Shown here: positions 35,218-45,527 of the stretch, in pieces
How positions within the stretch are numbered: position 1 is the stretch's first letter
Layout: each line of letters begins with the position of its first letter
Assembly: GCA_963691655.1 (NCBI GenBank)
Contig: OY829329.1
Span: 16,258,708-16,322,707 of the forward strand
DNA length: 64,000 nt
DNA from: Toxonevra muliebris
Taxonomy: Eukaryota > Arthropoda > Insecta > Diptera > Pallopteridae
Direction: 5' to 3'
Made by a program: the position numbers and the translations under genes
Notes under the pieces: generated by a model
The model's database searches: none
What the model was told of the DNA's origin: nothing
Seen by the model: the letters and a program-made list of their open reading frames with translations, nothing else

Positions 35218-35864
35218 CACAATGTCAATAAAGCAGGTGTTGATATCATGGATCAAATGTTGTTCAGATATACCAGCAAATGTAGAGCAAATCGATAACC
35301 ATTGACTTTTTTTTACAACGTTTTTGATGTTGCTTGTTTGGCTTAATTTGTGATTTGCAATTCATTGCAACCAGCAACGTAAAGTGATAAACGTCACAAA
35401 TTCTTGACCCAACTAGCTATAAAATTTGTTACTGAGCATATCAGAGCAATCTTCAGAAAAATTCGGAATTATTGTAAGTATTTTTCATTATAAAACGCTC
35501 TTTACCTTAACTTTCACAATCGTTTTTTCGTTCTTTTTTTCAGGCACCAATGTTTACACCAGTTCAGGAACTAGCAGCAACATCATCTGCTGTAGCCGGA
35601 GCTGCCATAGCTACTGCTGGGCAGCCGAAAAAAGAACAAAAAGATTGTGTCTTTTGTAAAGCCAAAGGTGATGAAGAGCGTCGTAAAATATTCCAAAAAT
35701 TTGATTGTTGCAAACAATTTAAGTGCTTCACTGATGGAAAAGTTGCGACACGGGCAATAATCTGCAATAACTGTCGTAAAAAACGAAAAATTTTTATTTT
35801 TCGGATAGTAGAGACTTGGGAAAGTATACGAGGAATAAATAACACTGTTCCGTTTGCACTTTAG
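35218..35864 (+). pseudogene. piggyBac-type transposase, C-terminal part, broken
   Basis: The first block reads HNVNKAGVDIMDQMLFRYTS, which carries the two aspartates of the piggyBac GVDxxD motif. KCRANR, a stop (TAA 35296-35298), PLTFFYNVFDVACLA and a second stop (35344-35346) follow. After a likely 70-base intron the frame goes APMFTPVQELAATSSA and then CVFCKAKGDEERRKIF, DCCKQFKC and ICNNC. This cysteine pattern is the C-terminal Cys-rich DNA-binding domain of piggyBac transposases. The upstream catalytic aspartates are deleted. The two stops and a one-base phase mismatch across the intron show it is a pseudogene. Confidence 0.85.
35474..35543 (+). other. Probable 70-bp spliceosomal intron in the piggyBac gene
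   Basis: GTAAGT at 35474 gives a consensus donor. A run of T ending in TTTTTTTCAG at 35543 gives a consensus acceptor. The length of 70 bp is normal for fly introns. It separates the catalytic-domain end from the Cys-rich tail. The downstream open frame is out of phase by one base with the degraded upstream exon, so an indel must have occurred or the exact donor differs. Confidence 0.55.
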
Positions 35865-35924
35865 CGCCATTTTCTCAAAATTTTCAACCACTTTTCAAGT
35901 CAGCACTAACGTTGACTTTTAAAC

Positions 35925-36790
35925 CTCGAATCATTTAACGAACATTAACATAAAATTTACTTTTAACAAAATCACAAATAGCATGATCTTGGCCGCGAAT
36001 TGATGTCGCCAAAATAAGTTGACAAATTCCCTTGAAGTATGGCTCGTTGCTCCATCCTGTTGAAAGTAGACTCCCTCCGTGTCAATATCAACCAGTTCCG
36101 GAAACAAATAATCGTTCATCATGTCACGATACCGCAGTCCGTTGACAGTAATCGTTTCACCTTCTTCTTTTCCAAAGAAGAATTACTTGATGACGCCGCC
36201 CAACCAAAATGCGCACCAAACTTTGTTACTTTGAGTTGGTGCATTGGAAGCTCTTGAATCTCGCGCGGGTTTTCTGAGCTCCAGATGCGGCAGTTTTACT
36301 TGTTGACATAGCCGCCAAGATGAAATTGTGCCTTATTAAAAAAAAATGTTTTTTTTGTCAAAAATTGCGACTTACTGCCAATCAGCAAACACCTGACGCT
36401 GACCGGTTCTATTGAATCTTATAAGCATCCAAATGAAGATCTTTGATCAAAGTTCGATTCGTAGTAGTCGTAGAAAGATGCTATTGCTGTCAACGGTGTT
36501 GAATTAATGTTCTTGGGCTCTCCGCGACATTTTCACTGACAGAAGAAATATTTTCTGCTGACCGTGCTAGACGCGCACGGGTCGATGATTCCACCTCTTG
36601 CACTGACCCGGCCGACTCGAATTTTTGCAATATACACCAAGGAAAATCTGTGCATTTTTACGCATTGTGGCCGTAAAAATACTCGAATTTTCGTAATAAA
36701 TTTGAATTCTTTTGTTTCGTTCTTCCACGGTGTAGCGCTTCATGGTAAATTTTTCACGTTTATAGACCACGTTTGTCAAATCTGACGTTT
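35925..36790 (-). mobile_element. rosa-like (DD41D-type) mariner remnant inside piggyBac
   Basis: Minus-strand blocks from 5' to 3' are MKRYTVEERNKRIQIYYEN, then a damaged HTH region (RPGQCKRWNHRPVRV). AQFHLGGYVNK, NCRIWSSENPREIQELPMH and ETITVNGLRYRDMMNDYLFP follow, then VYFQQDGATSHTSREF. The last block holds the second catalytic aspartate. The first (DEAHF) is changed to AQF, and the third is lost in a 3' truncation after GDIN-RPRSC. In the family as I know it, the spacing between the last two aspartates is 41, the rosa type described from tephritid flies; here it cannot be measured. Several stops and frameshifts are present. Confidence 0.75.
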
Positions 36791-37029
36791 ATACGATGTC
36801 AGCTGTCAAAGTTACTAAAGTTCCCAACACTGCAACTCTTGTTCAACCACTCTTTATTTTTTTTTTAAGTCTAACTGTACACACATACATGCTAAGACTA
36901 CCTAAAATACGATATTAACAGCAGACCTGCCCATCCAATAACATGCTATAATAGGTTGCACATCTGGTTTTACTTAGGTCTAGCAGGTTATACTATCGCC
37001 TCACAGAAAGGTCTCCATCCTAGGGTTAA

Positions 37030-38779
37030 CTAGAATCACGCCTTAAGAATAAGAATTTGAAGAAGCTTCCCGATCTCGATCCTGGGAATATCAGTTACCT
37101 ACCCGAGGAAGGTTTTATAAAATAACCAAAGTCTAATGGTATTGAAAAGTACAACGCCATATAGTAGAATAAGAAAATTCTCTTCTTCCAAGGTTTTACA
37201 ACTTCTGCAATGTGTGTTGAGTGGAAAGCGACTGCATACTACTGCGAATGTTACAGTTAGTTTGGCTTCATAGGTACAAGTGTTGAGGTTCCTGGCTTTT
37301 TCCAGGCTGTCTTTTGACCACATTTTCGCTAGTTACGGTTCGGTCGGAAAGTCTGTTATGAAGGCCTGTGAAAAGTGTGTGGCAGTAAAAGGATATATCT
37401 GCCCTTATTTTGCTCAAAGGAATTATTACGTATTCCAATTCCAGTGCAATGTCTGGAACTGATCTTTATCTCCTTGCTTTCAATGTCAAGTCCTTGATTT
37501 AGAGAGACAACTAATTTCCCACTATGACTGACTAGCTTTAAGGAACTGAGTAAAAAAGTTGAATCCTTTTTTAAAAGCTTTTAAGAAATTTCAGAATATT
37601 TATGTAATTATTAGCATTTAGTGCACCCGCTGCACAAGTGACACTATAAAAGTGAATCGAAGTGTGTGTATGTGTTCATATATAGCTATAGAGAGAGAGA
37701 CATACAGACAGATAGACGAAAGATTTGAACGTTAAGCTGTCCAAAGTGTCGGCGCACATCAGCGCTGACAAGTCATGTCAGAGAGAAGATACTCTGGCTG
37801 CCTCGAAATGTAAATGCGCGCTACACAAACAAAACCTACATGCATTCAAAAAAAAAAAGAGACAGAAACAAAAACGAAACGACAAGAAGAGATTTGTGTG
37901 ATCTGACCTCGCAGCATTTACACATTTTTGCAAAAATGCTTTGCATGCTGACAGCAGCAGCAACAACTGCAAAAAGCACAGCAACAACAACATTGAGTTG
38001 AATTTGTATGACGAAGTTGCTGTTGTCGCCGCTGTTGCTGTTATAGTTGTTGCGTGATTTTGATACCGATGCTGACTCTGATGCTTCGGATGGCGTTGCT
38101 GCTGCTGTTGATGATGATGACGATGATGAGTCTGATGCTTGACGTCTCTCTGTGATGGTTGGATGTTGTTGATGCTTGATGTAAAAGTGAATGAGGCATG
38201 AATCACATCAGACATGTTTTAATTAAAATAAACAACGTTGCTGATATTGTTGTTGTTGTTGTTGCTGTTATTGTTGAGTGTGTAAATTTGTGCATAATTA
38301 CATTTTCGGTTTTGTTTCATATAAATTTGCAATTTACAATTTTTACTCATTTTTTTTTCTTTTCTCATTTCTTGCTTGTTTTTCTTTTTTTGATATTTAT
38401 TTGTGCTACTGTGTTGCACGCTGCTGTTGCTGCTTCTACTATGAATTGTTTGATGTTCGCTCTTCTCTCTTTGGTAAGTTTGGGAAACCGCAAAATTGAC
38501 TGACATTTGCTTGACATAAAAAATATATCAGATTGTCAAGTTGACAGGCGTGTTTATGTTTTACGTTGTGTTTTGCTGTTGTATTCTGTTCTGTTGTGTT
38601 AAGTGATGTGAACTTCCTTCAGAATGTTAATACGTATGTATGTATATTTAAAATAAATATAAAATAAACAATAAATAAATTTACTTTTGCCAAAAACAAA
38701 TTTTAAATTCACTTCGCTCATTCAATTTGTATTCAGATTAAGAAGTGACTAATGCAATTGTTATTCGTAGAAGGCATCG
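37030..38779. other. Non-coding DNA with a CAG/GTT-rich tract
   Basis: No secure gene. The stretch 37950-38120 is rich in CAG, CTG and GAT triplets. It gives a 145-codon minus-strand frame (37778-38215) with a His/Gln-rich part (HHRHHHQQQQQRHPKHQ) and a leucine-rich segment (LLLLCFLQLLLLLSACKAF). I see no splice or family support, so I do not call it a gene, although an exon cannot be excluded. Confidence 0.45.
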
Positions 38780-39019
38780 TACATCCTATTCTTACAAGGA
38801 GTCACTGCCTTATTTTCACAAAAAGTGAAACGTCTGAAAGTAACCTTATACCGCACTCCTAATACTGATGACATTGCTGTCCCGTCATCCGAAAACGACG
38901 AGGTCTTAGCAACCATTGTCGCGCTGAAAAGTACAATTACTGCTCAGTTGGCTGAAAGCCTGCCAGCTGAACTTCTTAAACCCAAAGGCGAGAAGTTTAC
39001 GAGACACTCAATATAATAC

Positions 39020-41207
39020 AAGGTTCTCTGAAACTTGATTGGTTTTCATCAGGCCCGAAAAGTTCATCATTGACCAAATTTCGATGCTAAGTTAAATCCA
39101 GGAAAATACCCAAAAAACCTTGTATAAGACTTTACCAGACCTGGTAGTCCACTTTTACCCAAATATTTATTTCAAATCAAGTCCTGAAAAATACATGAAA
39201 ATTGGGTCGACTTTAACAGTCCTGGAAAGTCCATCTTTGGCCAAGCAATAATTCAAAGTTAATACCTCGAAAAGGCTCAAGAATTGGTTGAACTTCATGA
39301 AGCCTAGAGTAAGTCCATCGTTAGCCAAATATTAATTCTAAGTCAGTCTTGAAATTACGTGAGATTTGGCTCGTTTTTATACGAACTGCCAAGCCCATCG
39401 TTTAACCGATATTCATGCTATGTCAAACCCCATAAAAGTCACGTAAGTTCATTAGATTTCTAAATCAAATCCTGGGTATTCATTCTTAGTCGAATCCTGT
39501 AAGAGAGCCACAATTAGGCTGAACTTTATCAAGCCTAGAAAATTAATTTTTGCCAAAAAATTCATTTGAACTCGAATCTTAGAAAATACCAGAGATTAGA
39601 AGCAAGTCAGTCATTAACCATACATTGATTTAAATCCGGGGAAAGACTCTAGAATCGATTGGACTTTTTCAGACCTGAAAAGTCCATCATTGAGCAGATT
39701 TTTATTGAAAGTCAAAAATATTCCAAAGCTAATTGGAATTTATCAAGCTTGGCAGTCTATCATTGCCCAGATATTCATTTTAAATAAAATCCTGGAAAAG
39801 ATTGGACTTTAGCAGGACTGACAAGCCCATCATTGGTTAAATATTCATTCTAAGTCCGATCCTGGAGGAGAATTTTGTAATTTGATTGAACTTTACCAGG
39901 CATGAAAAGTTTATTTTTAGAGAAATATTAATTTGAAGTCAAATCCCTGAAAACACCAAGACAAGACCCAAGTCCGTCATTAACCAAACATTGATTAAAA
40001 TTCAGGGAAAGACTTGAGAATTGATTGGACTTTATCAGGCTTGACAAGTCCGTCTTTGATCAAATATTCATTCTATGTAAAATTCTGGAAGAAAAACAGA
40101 GTTCTGACAAGTCTGTCATTAACCAGACATAGATTTTAATCGGGGAAAAGACTCGAAAATGATAAAGTCCTGAGAATTTGTTGAGCTTTATCTGCCCTGT
40201 CAATTATTAATTGTCCAGCTTGATAAATTTCAATTTGAAAATACCCGAAAACTAGTTGGACTTTATCGAGCCTAGAAAGTCAATTTTTGACCAAACAATT
40301 ATTCTAAATTAAAACCTCGAAAAGATTCAAAAATGTTTTCTAAGTCAAATTCTGAAAAAAAGCCGAGAACTGATTGGACTTTGTCAGGCCTAGCAAGCCC
40401 ATCAGTGATCAAATGTTCATCAGTGATCAAATGATGGAAAATATCATAACTGACCTGAGAAGTTCATAACTGGCCAAATACTCATTCTATGTGAAATCCT
40501 GCAAGAACCCTAGAATTTACTGGACTGCATTAGGCCTAACAAGCTCATCATTGACCAAATGTTCATTCTATGTCAAATACTGGAAAATATCCGGGATCTG
40601 AAGGGATTTCAACTGACCTATAAAGTTTAACATTGGCCAATTATTCTTTATATATGAAATCCTGTAAAGACTCTAGAATTTATTGAGCTTCATTAGGCCT
40701 GGCAAGCCTTTCATTGACAAGATTTTCATTTAAAATCAACTACTAATAAATATCCTAGATTTGAAAGCATTTTATCTGGTCTGGCAAGCTTATCATTGAT
40801 TAGATATTCATTCTAAGTTAAGTCCTGGAAGAGACCCGATGTTTGGTTAGGCTTTAACTTTATTTAATATTCTTCCTATATCAAACCCTGTGAAAGATCC
40901 GGGAATTCATTGATTTGGGGTTTTGGTACAAAAGATCTTATAGGTAGCAGTGCCCGACTTTCGGGTTCTGATTCAATTCAAATCAGCACGGGAAAGTCCG
41001 TAATTACTAGTCCTGGAACGTCTATCATTGGTCAGATATTCATTCTAAATCAAATCCTGGAAACGGGCTGGGAATCGATTGAATTTTACTGGATCTGGCA
41101 CGTCCATTATTGGGCAAATATCGATTCTGAGTCAAAACATGGAAAAAATTCGAATATTGTTTGAATTTTATCAGTTCTGGTCAGTCCATAATTAATCAGA
41201 AATTCAT
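39020..41207 (+). repeat. About 26 diverged copies of an ~80-bp RT segment
   Basis: A typical unit carries GATTGGACTTTATCAGG, CCTGGCAAGTCCATCATTGA, CCAAATATTCATTCTAAGTC and AAATCCTGGAAAAGACC. The corresponding RTE gene has ATTGGACCTTATCAG, GGCCTGGTAAATCCACAATC, GACCAGATATTCACACTACG and CCAAATCCTGGAAAAGA. The unit is thus the stretch coding IGPYQ-(CGFR)-PGKSTIDQIFTLRQILEK, with about 11 bases deleted between two CAG words. Anchor spacing is about 65-87 bp. Confidence 0.85.
40915..40980 (+). mobile_element. 5'-truncated SINE tail inside the array
   Basis: TTTTGGTACAAAAGATCTTA and the following ATAGGTAGCAGTGCCCGAC match the 3' tail of the dimeric SINEs at 13.6 and 60.7 kb. The tRNA-like parts are absent. 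The fragment interrupts the rhythm of the RTE-derived array. Confidence 0.7.
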
Positions 41208-41425
41208 TCTAGATTGATGACAAAGTTGCCTTTAATATCTGTAATCATGATCACTTACGTTCGTCTTAATGCCTGGTTTGCTCTTTCCACTTTGCGAAAT
41301 AATACTGGCCGATATCATTTGCGCATTGAAAATTGGGACTGACCTCCCCGCGCCACTTGGTACCAAAGAAGGTTGTAGATAAGACGACTTCCTATTGAGC
41401 GACTTCTTTACTCCTATAATGACTA

Positions 41426-43455
41426 CAGATTTTCAAGCTATAGAATTGAAACCAATGACCTCGAATATTTTATGATTTCAAAAAGAGGTTTCTTGAATTC
41501 AGAGTCACAGAAAATAATAACTATATGAGATATTCATCGAGAAGGGGTAGATTTTATCTCCAAAATGTTCTGTAATTCTCTCATTCTACCCATTCTAATG
41601 TCAAACATTGCGATTTAGACAATGCCGACCAATAATCAATGGTTTCTGGAATCATTCCCGAGAAAGAGACATGCCGAGATCTATGTATTAATTTACCAAT
41701 TGGATAAAAAACCAGATCAGAATTCATCCCTAAAATAAGCCCGAAATTCAGATCAAAATTCGGATAAATATTTGACCAAAATTTAGACAAACATTTAGAC
41801 CAAAAATCGAACTAAGTCTTCGGCCAAACTTAAAAAGACAAAACTGTACAACATCAAAAAAAAGTTACGTGTATCGAATAAGATGGTTCCATAAGCTCTA
41901 CGCAAATACTACCCCTGTCGAGTTCATAAAGTGACTCCACTGTTTTCAACTTCAGGTTAAACGAATGAAAGAAGACACTTCGTTAATGGGTAATCCACTC
42001 AAAAGAGGATGACCGAATCTCCGTTAAAAATATCAAATATAGAAGAACCTGACTTTTTTAAAAATTTAGTTACTACTTTCCATTTCTAAAAAATTAAAAA
42101 AAAAAATCCCCGAAAAGAAATTTTCCAACTTCCACACGACTAATGCCAGTTGATAACACTTTCATCTTTACCGTTCGCTCGCTCATTCGTTTCAACTCTA
42201 AAAATAAACATGAAAGTGATATTAATAGGTTAATTATCTACATATGTATTATTGAACAACTGCACTACTACAAAATTTTCTTATTCAATCCAATATTCTT
42301 AGCTTCTCTCTGATGCGCCACACACTTCTCAACATGTTGCATGTAATTAATGCGTCCGCGCCACTGAACTTTTTGGGAATACTCAAAACGAGTGAAAGAA
42401 AATGCAACAAATACACAAACGAAAAAATTAAAAAAAAAATAAAAAAAAAGGAAACGACGCATTCTCTATGAGCTCATCAAATATTATTAGAAAGAAGTGT
42501 GAGAATAATGAACTTTTATGCCACAAACTGTTGATGATGATTATTATAATATTGTACATTACCCTACTCTCAATGCATCTATTCAGCAGGAAAGAAAATA
42601 ATACATAAAACAAGCGAAACGTATAGAAATCTTTAAAACCCAGCAGCAGCAGCCATTCAAATCTTCTTTGTATTTGTATTACATCTTAACATATCAACAC
42701 GTAATTAGTAAAAACAAAAAATTTTAAATGTCTTCCTTGTGAAGTACATACATAGCAGTGAGAGTCTTTTACACATTTGTTCGTTTTCTCTCTGCCTCTC
42801 TCTTTTTCTCTTTTCAATGTGGAAATTCAGAAGTACAAGTTCTCAGCATGTGATCATCAGAATAGGGACAACAAAAAAATCAGTTCTTTTTTATAGGCGA
42901 TTGACGACGCATGTGCATACGGCAACTCAATTGAAGGGCCCTAAAATTTAGAGAAACGAAGAGAAAGACACAGTTCCTCTATCATTAGAGGGAAAAATTG
43001 TTATAGTTCGTTTCAAAAAGAGTTAATAGATAGAGAGAAATGTTTTTTGTTAAATTTTGAACACATTAACAATAAACTCCTCTCAATATGAAAAGAATAT
43101 TTATCAACTTAGTTGGAATGGACTATACTAGAAATTGGTGAAGGAACTGAATTCTGTTGTTTACGATTATTGAACCGATGAACCAATATATAACTAATAT
43201 ACGTAACTTTTTGACGATGCATAACCTTCATGAATTAAACATCAGTGTTCATCTGCGATTGGGCAAATAAACAAAAAACCAAAATGAGTCCCTTCCGCAC
43301 TCGTCACATGATGTGATAACACACTTTACGCATTGTTGTTTACTTTATTATAAAAGTTTTGGTTTTTATGTTCCAAAAAATGCAACCATGTTTTTTTTTC
43401 AAATTTTTTATTTTCTCTTTTCAATGTACTTTTTTCGTCGCTTTTTGCACGTGTA
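41426..43455. other. Non-coding DNA with a small repeat cluster
   Basis: No gene seen. At about 41735-41830 the words TCAGATCAAAATTCGGA and TTTAGACCAAAAATCGAAC belong to the AGACCAAAATTC repeat family of 27.4-28.4 kb. A runs lie near 42425-42450 and CTCTCTC near 42790-42810. Confidence 0.5.
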
Positions 43456-44739
43456 CAGGGTGAAAATCGTAAAGTGACGCACACATTTCAGCAGTTATTT
43501 TCAAAAGGACGTACTTCCATTAAGTACAATTAAGTGTTAACATTGCTGAATATATAAGCATTCATTTGAACCCCACCTCATTCAATATAACCTCCTTTAG
43601 CCTGCACACATGCCTTCAATCGATCCGGAAAATCGTAGGACTGTTCGCCGCAGGACTTCCTGATCAATTTCAGTCCAGGCTTTCTCTAATGAATTTGTCA
43701 GCGACTCCAGACTGTGGTGTTGAGATGCACAAGCCTTACTCTCTAAAATACTCCAAATAGAGTAGTCCATTGGATTCAAGTCTGGGGAGTATGGTGGCCA
43801 TTCTTGAGATGTTATGAATCCAGAAAAATTGTCTTTTATCCATGTTTGTGTTAATTTTGCCATGAGGGAAGGTGCAGAATCTTGCTGGAAAGTCCAGTTT
43901 TCATTTCCAAATGTATCTTGGGCCTAGGGAAGAACATGTTCATTTAAAATGCTCCGATAAACAACCTGGTCAATTTTAACACCCTCTTCAACGAGTATTA
44001 GAGGGGTTCTGGCATTAGCGGAAACCCCAGCCCATACCATAACGAAAGCTGGCTTTTGAACTCGGCCAAGTCCTATTTTGTTGCGATGATGATGTTAGCC
44101 ACATTCGGTGATTTTGCGCATTGAAATGTTGTTCAACCGTGAAAATTTTTTCACCTGTAAACAAGATATTTTCAACATTTTTTAACACGGAGGAGCGTAG
44201 CAACGCCTTGCATCTTTGCAGTCGCAAATCTTTCTTTTTTTGTGTCAGATCTTGAGCTTTCGGAGCTTGTACGGCTTAAGATTAAGCTTTGATTTTGCAA
44301 TGATTCGCACTGTTTACGGTTTACTCCCACTTCCTTAGCGATTTTCTCATTGAGCGCCTTGGATTTCGCTTGATTCGTTTACGAATTTTTTCTGTTAAAC
44401 CAGTAGTGGCAACTGTTGAAAATTTTCCCCGGTCTCTATCTCCAAAACCCCCAGTTTCATTATATCGAATAATAGCTCGGTCTACCGTACGACTTGACAA
44501 ATTTAAAGCCTTTGAAATTTGACGGCTACTATAATTTGCCAAATGAAATTTCATAATTTCACGACGAATATTTTCCTTGTCCATTTTTATGGAAATTTCA
44601 AAATGTAATAACAAAAATTCAAATGAAATTAAAAGCAAAGCCAATGATGAATGAATTTGCTTTTTAAATTAAAGTAACGGTAAATGGCAAAGCTTGCTGC
44701 AGAGTATTAAACTTGCGTCACTTTACAATTGCCAACCTG
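43456..44739 (-). mobile_element. Full-length maT-type mariner element, 1284 bp
   Basis: The left end CAGGGTGAAAATCGTAAAGT and the right end, read inward as CAGGTTGGCAATTGTAAAGT, are inverted repeats; both continue with GACGCA. TA lies directly outside both (43454-43455 and 44740-44741). The size, ends and TA duplication fit a complete Tc1/mariner unit. The transposase gene inside runs on the minus strand. CAG-start ends and a DD37D signature point to the maT group. Confidence 0.9.
43597..44584 (-). pseudogene. maT-type (DD37D) mariner transposase, inactive
   Basis: The likely start is at 44584 (MDKENIRREIMKFHLANYSS), with an HTH region reading RQISKALNLSSRTVDRAIIR. Next comes VENILFTGEKIFTVEQHFNA, where the first catalytic aspartate (usually FTDEKIF) is glycine. 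WTFQQDSAPSLMAKLTQTWI has the second aspartate, and EWPPYSPDLNPMDYSIW the third, 37 residues later, giving DD37D. The C-terminus reads LRFSGSIEGMCAG. Stops and frameshifts separate these blocks. The lost first aspartate alone would abolish catalysis. Confidence 0.85.
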
Positions 44740-44741
44740 TA

Positions 44742-45157
44742 TACAGGAAAGAATAGAAACTATTAACTAAAATAAACCATGAAATAAAACAATAGAATAA
44801 ATAAAAAAAAATGTAAGTATATTTCAAAACCGTTTTTAATATAGAAATTATGTGTTGCATACTTTTAGGCTTAAAGTAAAATATATATAATAACATATGT
44901 ACATACTTAAAAACTCACACATATTATGAAACCTAACACGAAACCGAAGAGACATTTGACTTTAATTTCTATCAATTCACTAAACTATAGATTTTCCTTC
45001 AGCCCCGAGTAAAGATGTTGTCACATCAAAATATTCGTGCAACTAATTTTCTATGAAATTGAGAGATCAAACATTGAGTGTTATATTAGTAGTCCAAAGA
45101 ACTTTATTTTATTTTCTTTTGATTTTTTTAACCTATAAATATAAACCATTGCTTTGA
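44742..45157. other. Non-coding spacer
   Basis: AT-rich sequence between two transposons; nothing recognised. Confidence 0.5.
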
Positions 45158-45164
45158 TTAAAAA

Positions 45165-45275
45165 AGAAATAAAGGAAGAAAGATAACAAAGCATACCCAA
45201 GTTGGAAATCGAACCCGGAACCTCAGAGAAAAAGAGTCTTTCACGCTGCCACTAGGCTGGCCTCTGTCTAAAGAA
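45165..45275 (-). mobile_element. SINE fragment: second tRNA-like module
   Basis: On the minus strand the order is an A-box-like GCCTAGTGGCAGCGTG, an anticodon-arm remnant, the B box GGGTTCGATTTCC, then ACTTGGGTATG and a CTTT-rich stretch. This order equals the second module of the SINEs at 13.6 and 60.7 kb. The first module is missing. It is diverged and was probably truncated at insertion. Confidence 0.65.
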
Positions 45276-45527
45276 ATAATATGAACCAATATAGGGCCCA
45301 AAAGAGAAGAGAGAGAGAAATTATTTGGGAATGAATATTCTAGCACAAGCATGAACTTCATGGACAGGACTGTCGTGTTGACACTAGCGCAACCATGACG
45401 GACTTTTTCGTAACAGAAACAAACAGAGGAATTGAAATTTTGGCGTTTCTTCGTCACTTTTTCCTATGCTCGCGAAGATAGGTTCTTTTTCCTTAAAAAA
45501 AAAAAAACACAATATAAATGTTAATTA

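Larger units (their letters stand above)
34951..37025 (+). mobile_element. piggyBac-like transposon, 2075 bp, with nested mariner
   Basis: The ends are CCCTAGGATGGAGA (34951-34964) and its exact reverse complement (37012-37025). TTAA sits directly outside both ends (34947-34950 and 37026-37029). TTAA duplication and CCC-starting ends define piggyBac-type elements. Inside is the 3' part of a piggyBac transposase (35218-35864) with its catalytic-domain end and Cys-rich tail. The transposase 5' part is deleted: only about 250 bp separate the left end from the GVDIMDQM motif. A rosa-like mariner remnant fills 35925-36790. Intact, matching ends and TTAA copies show this is one transposition unit. 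Confidence 0.9.
38780..41425 (+). mobile_element. RTE-clade LINE with an internal segment amplified into a satellite
   Basis: At 38840-39000 the plus strand reads TPNTDDIAVPSSENDEVLAT and AESLPAELLKPKGEKF, matching ETPITDGVEVPPPDYDEVLT and ADRLPAELFKTVGEEL of the 56 kb RTE copy. At 41208-41425 it matches the part encoding VDYKAAFDSTIRDHLYAAM to IGTNLSAP and SCDFFN (for example GAAAATTGGGACTGACCTCC near 41328). Between these two flanks of the same gene lies a 2.2 kb tandem array whose unit is the missing RT segment. Flanks and array are colinear with the gene. No frame remains open across it. Confidence 0.85.

Noticed and set aside
37778..38215. 145-codon His/Gln-rich protein with a signal-like segment
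   Set aside because: The Gln/His and Leu runs come from CAG/CTG-type simple repeats. No splice sites, promoter or family were found; an exon cannot be fully excluded.
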